Shown one piece after another: positions 37,589 through 52,757 of a DNA stretch of 64,000 nt; the first letter of the stretch is position 1; each line of letters opens with the position of its first letter. This DNA is from Xanthostigma xanthostigma (taxonomy: Eukaryota; Arthropoda; Insecta; Raphidioptera; Raphidiidae): positions 29,151,501 through 29,215,500 of the forward strand of contig OY754465.1 in the NCBI GenBank assembly GCA_963575645.1. Direction: 5' to 3'. The notes below the pieces were generated by a model. It was not told where the DNA came from. It did no database searches and saw only the letters and a program-made list of their open reading frames with translations. The position numbers were made by a program, and so were the translations under genes.

Positions 37589-38427
37589 AAGTCTATTTAC
37601 ACTATAACATTCAGGTTTGGATCATTCTCTCATAAGAAAATGCAAACTGCATATTAACCATTATTTTAACGCTGACAAGCAGTTTTAACATGCTTTACGA
37701 CAATTAGGTGCAAATGAGTCCTTATACGCAAAATTGCTTTATTTTATGAGGGTAAGTCTATTTACACTATACAATTCAGGTTTGGATCATTCTCTCATAA
37801 GAAAATGCAAACTGCATATTTACTATCATTTTCACGCAGACAAGCAGTTTTCACATGTTTTACGACAATTAGGTGGAAATAAGTCCTTAAAGGCAAAATT
37901 GTTTTATTTCACAAAGGTAAGTCTACTTTCACTATAACATTCAGGTTTGGATCATTCTCTCATAAGAAAATGCAAACTGCATATTAACCATTATTTTAAC
38001 GCAGACAAGCAGTTTTTGTATGCTTCACGACAATTGCGTGCAAATGAGTCCTTATAGGCAAAATTGCTTTATTTTACAAAGGTAAGTCTATTTACACTAT
38101 AACATTCAGGTTTGGATTATTCTCTCATAAGAAAATGCAAACTGCATATTAACCATTATTTTAACGCTGACAAGCAGTTTGACATGCTTTACGACAATTA
38201 GGTGCAAATGATTCCTTATAGGCAAAATTGCTTTATTTTACAAAGGTAAGTCTATTTTCACTATAACATTCAGGTTTGGATCATTCTCTCATAAGAAAAT
38301 GCAAACTGCATATTAACCATTATTTTAACGCATACAAGCAGTTTTTACATGCTTTATGACAATTAGGGTCAAATGAGTCCTTATAGGCAAAATTCCTTTA
38401 TTTCATGAAGGTAAGTCTATTTACACT
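37589..38427 (+). repeat. Start of a fourth super-HOR copy, then transition
   Basis: About five monomers match the start of super-HOR copies 2 and 3 (22409 and 37589 share context), including TTTTAACATGC, CACATGTTTTACG and TTTTTGTATGC types. After about 38.1 kb three of these monomers recur and the order departs from the 9.4-kb unit. No gene is present. Confidence 0.7.
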
Positions 38428-38439
38428 ATAACATTCAGG

Positions 38440-40912
38440 TTTGGATCATTCTCTCATAAGAAAATGCAAACTGCATATTAACCATTATTTTAACGCTGAC
38501 AAGCAGTTTTAACATGCTTTACGACAATTAGGTGCAAATGAGTCCTTATACGCAAAATTGCTTTATTTTATGAGTGTAAGTCTATTTACACTATACAATT
38601 CAGGTTTGGATCATTCTCTCATAAGAAAATGCAAACTGCATATTAACCATTATTTTAACGCAGACAAGCAGTTTTTGTATGCTTCACGACAATTGCGTGC
38701 AAATGAGTCCTTATAGGCAAAATTGCTTTATTTTACAAAGGTAAGTCTATTTACACTATAACATTCAGGTTTGGATCATTCTCTCATAAGAAAATGCAAA
38801 CTGAATATTAACCATTATTTTAACGCATACAAGCAGTTTTTACATGCTTTATGACAATTAGGGGCAAATCAGTCCTTATAGGCAAAATTGCTTTATTTCA
38901 TAAAGGTAAGTCTATTTACACTATAACATTCAGGTTTGGATCATTCTCTCATAAGAAAATGCAAACTGCATATTAACCATTATTTAAACGCAAACAAGTA
39001 GTTTTTAAATGCTCTATGACAATTGGGGGCAAATGAGTCCTTATAGGCAAAATTGCTTTATTTCATAAAGGTAAGTCTATTTACACTATAACATTCAGGT
39101 TTGGATCATTCTCTCATAAGAAAATGCAAACTGCATATTAACCATTATTTTAACGCAGACAAGCAGTTTTTGTATGCTTCACGACAATTGCGTGCAAATG
39201 AGTCCTTATAGGCAAAATTGCTTTATTTTACAAAGGTAAGTCTATTTACACTATAACATTCAGGTTTGGATCATTCTCTCATAAGAAAATGCAAACTGCA
39301 TATTAACCATTATTTTAACGCATACAAGCAATTTTTACATGCTTTATGACAATTAGGGGCAAATGAGTCCTTATAGGCAAAATTGCTTTATTTCATGAGG
39401 GTAAGTCTATTTACACTATAACATTCAGGTTTGGATCATTCTCTCATAAGAAAATGCAAACTGAATATTAACCATTATTTTAACACATACAAGCAGTTTT
39501 TACATGCTTTATGACAATTAGGGGCAAATGAGTCCTTATAGGCAAAATTGCTTTATTTCATAAAGGTAAATCTATTTACACTATAACATTCAGGTTTGGA
39601 TCATTCTCTCATAAGAAAATGCAAACTGCATATTAACCATTATTTAAACGCAAACAAGTAGTTTTTAAATGCTTTACGACAATTAGGTGCAAATGAGTCT
39701 TTATAGGCAAAATTGCTTTATTTCATGAGGGTAAATCTATTTACACTATAACATTCAGGTTTGGATCATTCTCTCATAAGAAAATGCAAACTGCATATTA
39801 ACCATTATTTTAAAGCATACAAGCAGTTTTTACATGCTTTATGACGATTAGGGGCAAATGAGTCCTTATAGGCAAAATTGCTTTATTTCATGAAGGTAAG
39901 TCTTTTTAGACTATAACATTCAGGTTTGGATTATTTTCTCATAAGAAAATGCAAACTGCATATTAACCATTATTTTAACGCTGACAAGCAGTTTTTACAT
40001 GCTTCACGACAATTGCGTGCAAATGAGTCCTTATAGGTAAAATTGCTTTATTTTACAAAGGTAAGTCTATTTACACTATAACATTCAGGTTTGGATCATT
40101 TTCTCAAAAGATAATGCAAATTGATCATTTCCTATTATTTTAACGCATAAAAGCAGTTTTTACATGCTTTATGACAATTAGGGGCAAATGAGTCCTTATA
40201 GGCAAAATTGCTTTATTTCATGAAGGTAAGTCTATTAACACTATACTATTCAGGTTTGGATCATTCTCTCATAAGAAAATGCAAACTGCATATTTACTAT
40301 CATTTTCACGCAGACAAGCAGTTTTTACATGTTTTACGACAATTAGGTGCAAATAAGTCCTTAAAGGCAAAATTGTTTTATTTCACAAAGGAAAGTCTAC
40401 TTTCACTATAACATTCAGGTTGGATCATTCTCTCATAAGAAAATGCAAACTGCATATTAACCATTATTTTAACGCAGACAAGCAGTTTTTACATGTTTCA
40501 CGACAATTGCGTGCAAATGAGTCCTTATAGGTAAAATTGCTTTATTTTACAAAGGTAAGTCTATTAACACTATAACATTCAGGTTTAAATCATTTTCTCA
40601 AAAGATAATGCAAATTGATTATTTCCTATTATTTTCACGCAGACAAGCAGTATTTACATGCTTTATGACAATTAGGTGCAAATGTGTCCTTATAGGCAAA
40701 ATTGCTTTATTTTACAAAAGCAAGTCTATTTACACTATATATTCAGGTTTGGATCATTCTCTCATAAGAAAATGCAAATTGCACATTTACTATCATTTTA
40801 ACGCAGACACTCAGTTTTTACATGCTTTACGACAATTAGGTGCAAATTAGTCCTTAAAGGCAAAATTGTTTTATTTTACAAAGGTTAGTCTACTTTCACT
40901 ATAACATTCAGG
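38440..40912 (+). repeat. 15-monomer HOR, tandem copy 1 (2,473 bp)
   Basis: The sequence from about 38428 to 40970 recurs at an offset of exactly 2,473 bp (15 monomers less 2 bp). Landmarks are CAGTTTTAACATGC at about 38503 and 40976, and the ACTATACTATTCAGG monomer at about 40240 and 42713. Only scattered single-base differences are visible, such as GAGTGTAAG in copy 1 against GAGGGTAAG in copy 2. Confidence 0.88.
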
Positions 40913-43385
40913 TTTGGATCATTCTCTCATAAGAAAATGCAAACTGCATATTAACCATTATTTTAACGCTGACAAGCAGTTTTAACATGCTTTACGACAA
41001 TTAGGTGCAAATGAGTCCTTATACGCAAAATTGCTTTATTTTATGAGGGTAAGTCTATTTACACTATACAATTCAGGTTTGGATCATTCTCTCATAAGAA
41101 AATGCAAACTGCATATTAACCATTATTTTAACGCAGACAAGCAGTTTTTGTATGCTTCACGACAATTGCGTGCAAATGAGTCCTTATAGGCAAAATTGCT
41201 TTATTTTACAAAGGTAAGTCTATTTACACTATAACATTCAGGTTTGGATCATTCTCTCATAAGAAAATGCAAACTGAATATTAACCATTATTTTAACGCA
41301 TACAAGCAGTTTTTACATGCTTTATGACAATTAGGGGCAAATGAGTCCTTATAGGCAAAATTGCTTTATTTCATAAAGGTAAGTCTATTTACTCTATAAC
41401 ATTCAGTTTTGGATCATTCTCTCATAAGAAAATGCAAACTGCATATTAACCATTATTTAAACGCAAACAAGTAGTTTTTAAATGCTTTATGACAATTGGG
41501 GGCAAATGAGTCCTTATAGGCAAAATTGCTTTATTTCATAAAGGTAAGTCTATTTACACTATAACATTCAGGTTTGGATCATTCTCTCATAAGAAAATGC
41601 AAACTGCATATTAACCATTATTTTAACGCAGACAAGCAGTTTTTGTATGCTTCACGACAATTGCGTGCAAATGAGTCCTTATAGGCAAAATTGCTTTATT
41701 TTACAAAGGTAAGTCTATTTACACTATAACATTCAGGTTTGGATCATTCTCTCATAAGAAAATGCAAACTGCATATTAACCATTATTTTAACGCATACAA
41801 GCAATTTTTACATGCTTTATGACAATTAGGGGCAAATGAGTCCTTATAGGCAAAATTGCTTTATTTCATGAGGGTAAGTCTATTTACACTATAACATTCA
41901 GGTTTGGATCATTCTCTCATAAGAAAATGCAAACTGAATATTAACCATTATTTTAACACATACAAGCAGTTTTTACATGCTTTATGACAATTAGGGGCAA
42001 ATGAGTCCTTATAGGCAAAATTGCTTTATTTCATAAAGGTAAGTCTATTTACACTATAACATTCAGGTTTGGATCATTCTCTCATAAGAAAATGCAAACC
42101 GCATATTAACCATTATTTAAACGCAAACAAGTAGTTTTTAAATGCTTTACGACAATTAGGTGCAAATGAGTCTTTATAGGCAAAATTGCTTTATTTCATG
42201 AGGGTAAATCTATTTACACTATAACATTCAGGTTTGGATCATTCTCTCATAAGAAAATGCAAACTGCATATTAACCATTATTTTAAAGCATACAAGCAGT
42301 TTTTACATGCTTTATGACGATTAGGGGCAAATGAGTCCTTATAGGCAAAATTGCTTTATTTCATGAAGGTAAGTCTTTTTAGACTATAACATTCAGGTTT
42401 GGATTATTTTCTCATAAGAAAATGCAAACTGCATATTAACCATTATTTTAACGCTGACAAGCAGTTTTTACATGCTTCACGACAATTGCGTGCAAATGAG
42501 TCCTTATAGGTAAAATTGCTTTATTTTACAAAGGTAAGTCTATTTACACTATAACATTCAGGTTTGGATCATTTTCTCAAAAGATAATGCAAATTGATCA
42601 TTTCCTATTATTTTAACGCATAAAAGCAGTTTTTACATGCTTTATGACAATTAGGGGCAAATGAGTCCTTATAGGCAAAATTGCTTTATTTCATGAAGGT
42701 AAGTCTATTAACACTATACTATTCAGGTTTGGATCATTCTCTCATAAGAAAATGCAAACTGCATATTTACTATCATTTTCACGCAGACAAGCAGTTTTTA
42801 CATGTTTTACGACAATTAGGTGCAAATAAGTCCTTAAAGGCAAAATTGTTTTATTTCACAAAGGAAAGTCTACTTTCACTATAACATTCAGGTTGGATCA
42901 TTCTCTCATAAGAAAATGCAAACTGCATATTAACCATTATTTTAACGCAGACAAGCAGTTTTTACATGTTTCACGACAATTGCGTGCAAATGAGTCCTTA
43001 TAGGTAAAATTGCTTTATTTTACAAAGGTAAGTCTATTAACACTATAACATTCAGGTTTAAATCATTTTCTCAAAAGATAATGCAAATTGATTATTTCCT
43101 ATTATTTTCACGCAGACAAGCAGTATTTACATGCTTTATGACAATTAGGTGCAAATGTGTCATTATAGGCAAAATTGCTTTATTTTACAAAAGCAAGTCT
43201 ATTTACACTATATATTCAGGTTTGGATCATTCTCTCATAAGAAAATGCAAATTGCACATTTACTATCATTTTAACGCAGACACTCAGTTTTTACATGCTT
43301 TACGACAATTAGGTGCAAATTAGTCCTTAAAGGCAAAATTGTTTTATTTTACAAAGGTTAGTCTACTTTCACTATAACATTCAGG
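40913..43385 (+). repeat. 15-monomer HOR, tandem copy 2 (2,473 bp)
   Basis: Second member of the tandem pair. It has the same monomer order, including the AGACTATAAC variant and the TGATCATTTCC and TGATTATTTCC variants. The match to copy 1 ends at about 43443, where ACGCAGAC replaces ACGCTGAC. Confidence 0.88.
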
Positions 43386-46370
43386 TTTGGATCATTCTCT
43401 CATAAGAAAATGCAAACTGCATATTAACCATTATTTTAACGCAGACAAGCAGTTTTTACATGCTTCACGACAATTGCGTGCAAATGAGTGCTTATAGGTA
43501 AAATTGCTTTATTTTACAAAGGTAAGTCTATTAACACTATAACATTCAGGTTTAAATTATTTTCTCAAAAGATAATGCAAATTGATTATTTCCTATTATT
43601 TTCACGCAGACAAGCAGTATTTACATGCTTTATGACAATTAGGTGCAAATGAGTCTTTATAAGCAAAATTGCTTTATTTCATGAGGGTAAGTCTATTTAC
43701 ACTATAACATTTAGGTTTGGATCATTCTCTCATAAGAAAATGCAAACTGCATATTAACCATTATTTTAACGCTGACAAGCAGTTTTTACATGCTTTACGA
43801 CAATTAGGTGCAAATGGAGACCTTATAAGCAAAATTGCTTTATTTTACAAAGGTAAGTCTATTTACACTATAACATTCAGGTTTAGGTCATTCTCTCATA
43901 AGAAAATGCAAACTGCATATTAACCATTGTTTTGACGCAGACAAGCAGTTTTTACATGCTTTACGAGAATTGCGTGCAAATAAGTCCTTATAGGCAAAAT
44001 TGCTTTATTATACAAAGGTAAGTCTATTTACACTATAACATTCAGGTTTAGATCATTTTCTCAAAAGATAATGAAAACTGACCATTTCCTATTATTTTCA
44101 CGCAGACAAGAAGTATTTACATGCTTTATGACAATTAGGTGCAAATGTGTCCTTATAGGCAAAATTGCTTTATTTTATAAAGGTAAGTCTACTTACACTA
44201 TAACATTCAGGTTTAGATCATTCTCTCATAAGAAAATGCAAACTGCATATAAACCATTATTTTGACGCAGACAAGCAGTTTTTACATACTTCACGACAAT
44301 TGCGTGCAAATGAGTCCTTATAGGCAAAATTGCTTTATTTCACAAAGGTAAGTCTACTTACACTATAACATTCAGGTTTGGATCATTCTCTCATTAGAAA
44401 ATGAAAACTGCATATTTACTATCATTTTTACGCAGACAAGTAGTTTTTACATGCTTCACGACAATTAGGTGCAAATGAGTCCTTAGAGGCAAAATTGCTT
44501 TATTTTACAAAGGCAAGTCTATTTACACTATAACATTAAGGTTTGGATATTCTCTCATAAGAAAATGCAAACTGCACATTTACTATCATTTTAACGCAGA
44601 CAAGCAGTTTTTACATGCTTTACGACAATTAGGTGCAAATTAGTCCTTATAGGCAAAATTGCTTTATTTCATGAAGGTAAGTCTATTTACACTATAACAT
44701 TCAGGTTTGGATCATTCTCTCATAAGAAAATGCAAACTGCATATTAACCATTATTTAAACGCAAACAAGTAGTTTTTAAATATTTTACGACAATTAGGTG
44801 CAAATGAGTCTTTATAGGCAAAATTGCTTTATTTCATGAGGGTAAATCTATTTACACTATAATATTCAGGTTTGGATCATTCTCTCATAAGAAAATGCAA
44901 ACTGCATATTAACCATTATTTTAAAGCATACAAGCAGTTTTTACATGCTTTATGACGATTAGGGGAAAATGAGTCCTTATAGGCAAAATTGCTTTATTTC
45001 ATGAAGGTAAGTCTTTTTAGACTATAACATTCAGGTTTGGATTATTTTCTCATAAGAAAATGCAAACTGCATATTAACCATTATTTTAACGCTGACAAGC
45101 AGTTTTTACATGCTTCACGACAATTGCGTGCAAATGAGTCCTTATAGGTAAAATTGCTTTATTTTACAAAGGTAAGTCTATTTACACTATAACATTCAGG
45201 TTTGGATCATTTTCTCAAAAGATAATGCAAAATGATCATTTCCTATTATTTTAACGCATAAAAGCAGTTTTTACATGCTTTATGACAATTAGGGGCAAAT
45301 GAGTCCTTATAGGCAAAATTGCTTTATTTCATGAAGGTAAGTCTATTTACACTATAACATTCAGGTTTGGATCATTCTCTCATAAGAAAATGCAAACTGC
45401 ATATTTACTATCATTTTCACGCAGACAAGCAGTTTTTACATGTTTTACGACAATTAGGTGCAAATAAGTCCTTAAAGGCAAAATTGTTTTATTTCACAAA
45501 GGTAAGTCTACTTTCACTATAACATTCAGGTTGGATCATTCTCTCATAAGAAAATGCAAACTGCATATTAACCATTATTTTAACGCAGACAAGCAGTTTT
45601 TACATGCTTCACGACAATTGCGTGCAAATGAGTGCTTATAGGTAAAATTGCTTTATTTTACAAAGGTAAGTCTATTAACACTATAACATTCAGGTTTAAA
45701 TCATTTTCTCAAAAGATAATGCAAATTGATTATTTCCTATTATTTTCACGCAGACAAGCAGTATTTACATGCTTTATGACAATTAGGTGCAAATGTGTCC
45801 TTATAGGCAAAATTGCTTTATTTTACAAAAGCAAGTCTATTTACACTATATATTCAGGTTTGGATCATTCTCTCATAAGAAAATGCAAATTGCACATTTA
45901 CTCTCATTTTAACGCAGACACTCAGTTTTTACATGCTTTACGACAATTAGGTGCAAATTAGTCCTTAAAGGCAAAATTGTTTTATTTTACAAAGGTTAGT
46001 CTACTTTCACTATAACATTCAGGTTTGGATCATTCTCTCATAAGAAAATGCAAACTGCATATTAACCATTATTTTAACGCAGACAAGCAGTTTTTACATG
46101 CTTTATGACAATTAGGTGCAAATGAGTCTTTATAGGCAAAATTGCTTTATTTCATGAGGGTAAGTCTATTTACACTATAACCTTCAGGTTTTGATCATTC
46201 TCTCATAAGAAAATGCAACCTGCATATTTACTATCATTTTAACGCATACAAGCAGTTTTTACATGCTTATATGACAATTAGGTGCAAATGAGTCTTTATA
46301 AGCAAAATTGCTTTATTTCATGAGGGTAAGTCTATTTACACTATAACATTTAGGTTTGGATCATTCTCTC
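43386..46370 (+). repeat. Mosaic satellite with a partial third 15-mer copy
   Basis: Monomers from about 43.5 to 44.7 kb resemble the TGACCATTTCC and CAATTGCGTGC block of the left array. From about 44.7 to 46.0 kb the order repeats that of the 2,473-bp unit at an offset of 2,638 bp, one monomer more. Nothing but satellite is seen. Confidence 0.7.
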
Positions 46371-47360
46371 ATAAGAAAATGCAAACTGCATATTAACCAT
46401 TATTTTAACGCTGACAAGCAGTTTTTACATGCTTTACGACAATTAGGTGCAAATGAGTCCTTATAGGCAAAATTGCTTTATTTTACAAAGGTAAGTCTAT
46501 TTACACTATAACATTCAGGTTTAGGTCATTCTCTCATAAGAAAATGCAAACTGCATATTAACCATTGTTTTGACGCAGACAAGCAGTTTTTACATGCTTC
46601 ACGACAATTGCGTGCAAATAAGTCCTTATAGGCAAAATTGCTTTATTTTACAAAGGTAAGTCTATTTACACTATAACATTAGGTTTAGATCATTTTCTCA
46701 AAAGATAATGAAAACTGATCATTTCCTATTATTTTCACGCAGACAAGAAGTATTTACATGCTTTATGACAATTAGGTGCAAATGTGTCCTTATAGGCAAA
46801 ATTGCTTTATTTTATGAAGGTAAGTCTACTTACACTATAACATTCAGGTTTAGATCATTCTCTCATAAGAAAATGCAAACTGCATATAAACCATTATTTT
46901 GACGCAGACAAGCAGTTTTTACATACTTCACGACAATTGCGTGCAAATGAGTCCTTATAGGCAAAATTGCTTTATTTCATGAGGGTAAGTCTATTTACAC
47001 TATAACCTTCAGGTTTGGATCATTCTCTCATAAGAAAATGCAACCTGCATATTTACTATCATTTTAACGCATACAAGCAGTTTTTACATGCTTATATGAC
47101 AATTAGGTGCAAATGAGTCTTTGTAAGCAAAATTGCTTTATTTCATGGGGGTAAGTCTATTTACACTATAACATTTAGGTTTGGATCATTCTCTCATAAG
47201 AAAATGCAAACTGCATATTAACCATTTTTTTAACGCTGACAAGCAGTTTTTACATGCTTTACGACAATTAGGTGCAAATGAGTCCTTATAGGCAAAATTG
47301 CTTTATTTTACAAAGGTAAGTCTATTTACACTATAACATTCAGGTTTAGGTCATTCTGTC
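46371..47360 (+). repeat. 6-monomer HOR, copy 1 (990 bp)
   Basis: The TGAAAACTGATCATTTCC monomer at 46708 recurs at 47698, exactly 990 bp later. The CAACCTGCATATTT and TGCTTATATGAC monomers follow at the same offset. The left limit is approximate because adjacent monomers are alike. Confidence 0.82.
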
Positions 47361-48255
47361 ATAAGAAAATGCAAACTGCATATTAACCATTATTTTAACG
47401 CTGACAAGCAGTTTTTACATGCTTTACGACAATTAGGTGCAAATGAGTCCTTATAGGCAAAATTGCTTTATTTTACAAAGGTAAGTCTATTTACACTATA
47501 ACATTCAGGTTTAGGTCATTCTCTCATAAGAAAATGCAAACTGCATATTAACCATTGTTTTGACGCAGACAAGCAGTTTTTACATGCTTCACGACAATTG
47601 CGTGCAAATAAGTCCTTATAGGCAAAAATGCTTTATTTTACAAAGGTAAGTCTATTTACACTATAACATTAGGTTTAGATCATTTTCTCAAAAGATAATG
47701 AAAACTGATCATTTCCTATTATTTTCACGCAGACAAGAAGTATTTACATGCTTTATGACAATTAGGTGCAAATGTGTCCTTATAGGCAAAATTGCTTTAT
47801 TTTATGAAGGTAAGTCTACTTACACTATAACATTCAGGTTTAGATCATTCTCTCATAAGAAAATGCAAACTGCATATAAACCATTATTTTGACGCAGACA
47901 AGCAGTTTTTACATACTTCACGACAATTGCGTGCAAATGAGTCCTTATAGGCAAAATTGCTTTATTTCATGAGGGTAAGTCTATTTACACTATAACCTTC
48001 AGGTTTGGATCATTCTCTCATAAGAAAATGCAACCTGCATATTTACTATCATTTTAACGCATACAAGCAGTTTTTACATGCTTATATGACAATTAGGTGC
48101 AAATGAGTCTTTGTAAGCAAAATTGCTTTATTTCATGAGGGTAAGTCTATTTACACTATAACATTTAGGTTTGGATCATTCTCTCATAAGAAAATGCAAA
48201 CTGCATATTAACCATTTTTTTAACGCTGACAAGCAGTTTTTACATGCTTTACGAC
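47361..48255 (+). repeat. 6-monomer HOR, copy 2 (partial)
   Basis: It matches the preceding unit to about 48.25 kb, where ACAATTAGTGCAAATG (one G lost) leads into a different monomer order. Base differences are few, for example GTAAGCAAAATTGC shared and CATGGGGG against CATGAGGG. Confidence 0.78.
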
Positions 48256-48470
48256 AATTAGTGCAAATGAGTCCTTAGAGGCAAAATTGCTTTATTTTAC
48301 AAAGGCAAGTCTATTTACACTATAACATTCAGGTTTGGATATTCTCTCATAAGAAAATGCAAACTGCACATTTACTATCATTTTAACGCAGACAAGCAGT
48401 TTTTACATGCTTTACGACAATTAGGTGCAAATTAGTCCTTATAGGCAAAATTGCTTTATTTCATGAAGGT
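48256..48470 (+). repeat. Linking satellite monomers
   Basis: Just over one monomer, including the GGATATTCTCTC variant that lacks three bases of GGATCATTCTCTC. It leads into the 659-bp unit. Confidence 0.7.
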
Positions 48471-49129
48471 AAGTCTATTTACACTATAACATTCAGGTTT
48501 GGATCATTCTCTCATAAGAAAATGCTAACTGCATATTAACCATTATTTTAACGCAGACAAGCAGTTTTTACATGCTTTACGACAATTAGGTGCAAATGAG
48601 CCCTTATAGGCAAAATTGCTTTATTTCACAAAGGTAAGTTTACTTACACTATAACATTCAGGTTTGGATCAATCTCTCATAAGAAAATGCAAGCTGCATA
48701 TTAACTATTATTTCAACGCATACAAGCTGTTCTTACATGCTTTATGACAATTAGGTGCAAATGAGTCCTTATAGGCAAAATTGCTTTATTTTATGAGGGT
48801 AAGTCTATTTACACTATTACATTCAGGTTTGGATCATTCTCTCATAAGAAAATGCAAACTGCATATTTACTATCATTTTCACGCAGACAAGCAGTTTTTA
48901 CATGTTTTACGACAATTAGGTGCAAATAAGTCCTTAAAGGCAAAATTGTTTTATTTCACAAAGGTAAGTCTACTTTCACTATACATTCAGGTTTGGATCA
49001 TTCTCTCATAAGAAAATGCAAACTGCATATTAACTATTATTTTAACGTATACAAGCAGTTTTTACATGCTTTATGACAATTAGGGGCAAATGAGTCCTTA
49101 TAGGCAAAATTGCTTTATTTCATGAAGGT
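48471..49129 (+). repeat. 4-monomer HOR, copy 1 (659 bp)
   Basis: The AAGTC box at 48471 recurs at 49130 and 49789, both offsets 659 bp (four monomers less 1 bp). The unit order is ATGCTAACTGCAT with GAGCCCTT, then GGATCAATCTCTC, then the ACTATTACATTC monomer with ACATGTTTTACG, then a TTAACTATTATT monomer. Confidence 0.88.
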
Positions 49130-49788
49130 AAGTCTATTTACACTATAACATTCAGGTTTGGATCATTCTCTCATAAGAAAATGCTAACTGCATATTAACC
49201 ATTATTTTAACGCAGACAAGCAGTTTTTACATGCTTTACGACAATTAGGTGCAAATGAGCCCTTATAGGCAAAATTGCTTTATTTCACAAAGGTAAGTTT
49301 ACTTACACTATAACATTCAGGTTTGGATCTATCTCTCATAAGAAAATGCAAGCTGCATATTACCTATTATTTCAACGCATAAAAGCTGTTCTTACATGCT
49401 TTATGACAATTAGGTGCAAATGAGTCCTTATAGGCAAAATTGCTTTATTTCATGAGGGTAAGTCTATTTACACTATTACATTCAGGTTTGGATCATTCTC
49501 TCATAAGAAAATGCAAACTGCATATTTACTATCATTTTCACGCAGACAAGCAGTTTTTACATGTTTTACGACAATTAGGTGCAAATAAGTCCTTAAAGGC
49601 AAAATTGTTTTATTTCACAAAGGTAAGTCTACTTTCACTATACATTCAGGTTTGGATCATTCTCTCATAAGAAAATGCAAACTGCATATTAACTATTATT
49701 TTAACGCATACAAGCAGTTTTTACATGCTTTATGACAATTAGGGGCAAATGAGTCCTTATAGGCAAAATTGCTTTATTTCATGAAGGT
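49130..49788 (+). repeat. 4-monomer HOR, copy 2 (659 bp)
   Basis: Second copy with isolated substitutions, for example GGATCTATCTCTC and ACGCATAAAAGC. The first monomer of a third copy follows at 49789 before the order changes. Confidence 0.88.
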
Positions 49789-52757
49789 AAGTCTATTTAC
49801 ACTATAACATTCAGGTTTGGATCATTCTCTCATAAGAAAATGCTAACTGCATATTAACCATTATTTTAACGCAGACAAGCAGTTTTTACATGCTTTACGA
49901 CAATTAGGTGCAAATGAGCCCTTATAGGCAAAATTGCTTTAATTTACAAAGGTAAGTTTACTTACACTATAACATTCAGGTTTGGATCAATCTCTCATAA
50001 GAAAATGCAAGCTGCATATTAACTATTATTTTAACGCATACAAGCAGTTTTTACATGCTTTATGACAATTAGGTGCAAATGAGTCCTTATAAGTAAAATT
50101 GCTTTATTTCATGAGGGTAAGTTTATATACACTATTACTTTCAGGTTTGGATCATTCTCTCATAAGAAAATGCAAACTGCATATTAACCATTATTTTAAC
50201 GCAGACAAGCAGTTTTTACATGCTTCACGACAATTGCGTACAAATGAGTCCTTATAGGTAAACTTGCTTTATTTTACAAAGGTAAGTCCATTTACACTAT
50301 AACATTCAGGTTTGGATCATTTTCTCAAAAGATAATGCAAATTGATCATTTCCTATTATTTTCACGCAGACAAGCAGTATTTACAAGCTTTATGACAATT
50401 AGGTGCAAATGTGTCCTTATAGGTAAATTGCTTAATTTTACAAAGGCAAGTTTATTTACACTATATATTCAGGTTTGGATCATTCTCTCTTAAGAAAATG
50501 CAAACTGCACATTTACTATCATTTTAACGCAGACAATCAGTTTTTACATGCTTTACGACAATTAGGTGCAAATTAGTCCTTACAGGCAAAATTGCTTTAT
50601 TTCATGAAGGTAAGTCTATTTACACTATAACATTCAGGTTTGGATCATTTTCTCATAAGAAAATGCAAACTGCATATTAACCATTATTTTAAAGCATACA
50701 AGCAGTTTTTACATGCTTTATGACAATTAGGGGCAAATGAGTCCTTATAGGCAAAATTGCTTTATTTCATGAAGGTAAGTCTATTTACACTATAACATTC
50801 AGGTTTGGATCATTCTCTCATAAGAAAATGCAAACTGCATATTAACCATTATTTTAACGCAGACAAGCAGTTTTTACATGCATTATGACAATTAGGGGCA
50901 AATGAGTCCTTATAGGCAAAAATGCTTTATTTCATGAAGGTATTACTATTTACACTATAACATTCAGGTTTGGATCATTCTCTCATAAGAAAATGCAAAC
51001 TGCATATTAACCATTATTTTAACGCAGACAAGCAGTTTTTACATGCTTTACGACAATTAGGTGCAAATGAGTCCTTAAAGGCAAAATTGCATTATTTTAC
51101 AAAGGTAAGTTTACTTAAACTATAACATTCAGGTTTGGATCATTCTCTCATAAGAAAATGCAAACTGCATATTAACCATTATTTTAACGCAGACAAGCAG
51201 TTTTTACATGCTTTATGACAATTAGGTGCAAATGAGTCTTTATAGGCAAAATTGCTTTATTTCATGAGGGTAAGTCTATTTACACTATAACCTTCAGGTT
51301 TGGATCATTCTCTCATAAGAAAATGCAACCTGCATATTTACTATCATTTTAACGCATACAAGCAGTTTTTACATGCTTTCATGACAATTAGGTGCAAATG
51401 AGTCTTTATAAGCAAAATTGCTTTATTTCATGAGGGTAAGTCTATTTACACTATAACATTTAGGTTTGGATCATTCTCTCATAAGAAAATGCAAACTGCA
51501 TATTAACCATTATTTTAACGCTGACAAGCAGTTTTTACATGCTTTACGACAATTAGGTGCAAATGAGTCCTTATAGGCAAAATTGCTTTATTTTACAAAG
51601 GTAAGTCTATTTACACTATAACATTCAGGTTTAGGTCATTCTCTCATAAGAAAATGCAAACTGCATATTAACCATTGTTTTGACGCAGACAAGCAGTTTT
51701 TACATGCTTCACGACAATTGCGTGCAAATAAGTCCTTATAGGCAAAATTGCTTTATTTTACAAAGGTAAGTCTATTTACACTATAACATTCAGGTTTAGA
51801 TCATTTTCTCAAAAGATAATGAAAACTGATCATTTCCTATTATTTTCACGCAGACAAGAAGTATTTACATGCTTTATGACAATTAGGTGCAAATGTGTCC
51901 TTATAGGCAAAATTGCTTTATTTTATGAAGGTAAGTCTACTTACACTATAACATTCAGGTTTAGATCATTCTCTCATAAGAAAATGCAACCTGCATATTT
52001 ACTATCATTTTAACGCATACAAGCAGTTTTTACATGCTTATATGACAATTAGGTGCAAATGAGTCTTTATAAGCAAAATTGCTTTATTTCATGAGGGTAA
52101 GTCTACTTACACTATAACATTTAGGTTTGGATCATTCTCTCATAAGAAAATGCAAACTGCATATTAACCATTATTTTAACGCTGACAAGTAGTTTTTACA
52201 TGCTTCACGACAATTAGGTGCAAATGAGTCCTTAGAGGCAAAATTGCTTTATTTTACAAAGGCAAGTCTATTTACACTATAACATTCAGGTTTGGATATT
52301 CTCTCATAAGAAAATGCAAACTGCACATTTACTATCATTTTAACGCAGACAAGCAGTTTTTACATGCTTTACGACAATTAGGTGCAAATTAGTCCTTATA
52401 GGCAAAATTGCTTTATTTCATGAAGGTAAGTCTATTTACACTATAACATTCAGGTTTGTATCATTCTCTCATAAGAAAATGCTAACTGCATATTAACCAT
52501 TATTTTAACGCAGACAAGCAGTTTTTACATGCTTTACGACAATTAGGTGCAAATGAGCCCTTATAGGCAAAATTGCTTTATTTCACAAAGGTAAGTTTAC
52601 TTACACTATAACATTCAGGTTTGGATCAATCTCTCATAAGAAAATGCAAGCTGCATATTAACTATTATTTCAACGCATACAAGCAGTTTTTACATGCTTT
52701 ATGACAATTAGGGGCAAATGAGTCCTTATAGGCAAAATTGCTTTATTTCATGAAGGT
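49789..52757 (+). repeat. 18-monomer HOR, copy 1 (2,969 bp)
   Basis: The AAGTC box at 49789 recurs at 52758. Landmarks include GCTTTAATTTACAAAGG, GTTTATATACACTATTAC, GCAGACAATCAG and TGAAAACTGATC, all at an offset of 2,969 bp (18 monomers less 1 bp). Confidence 0.88.
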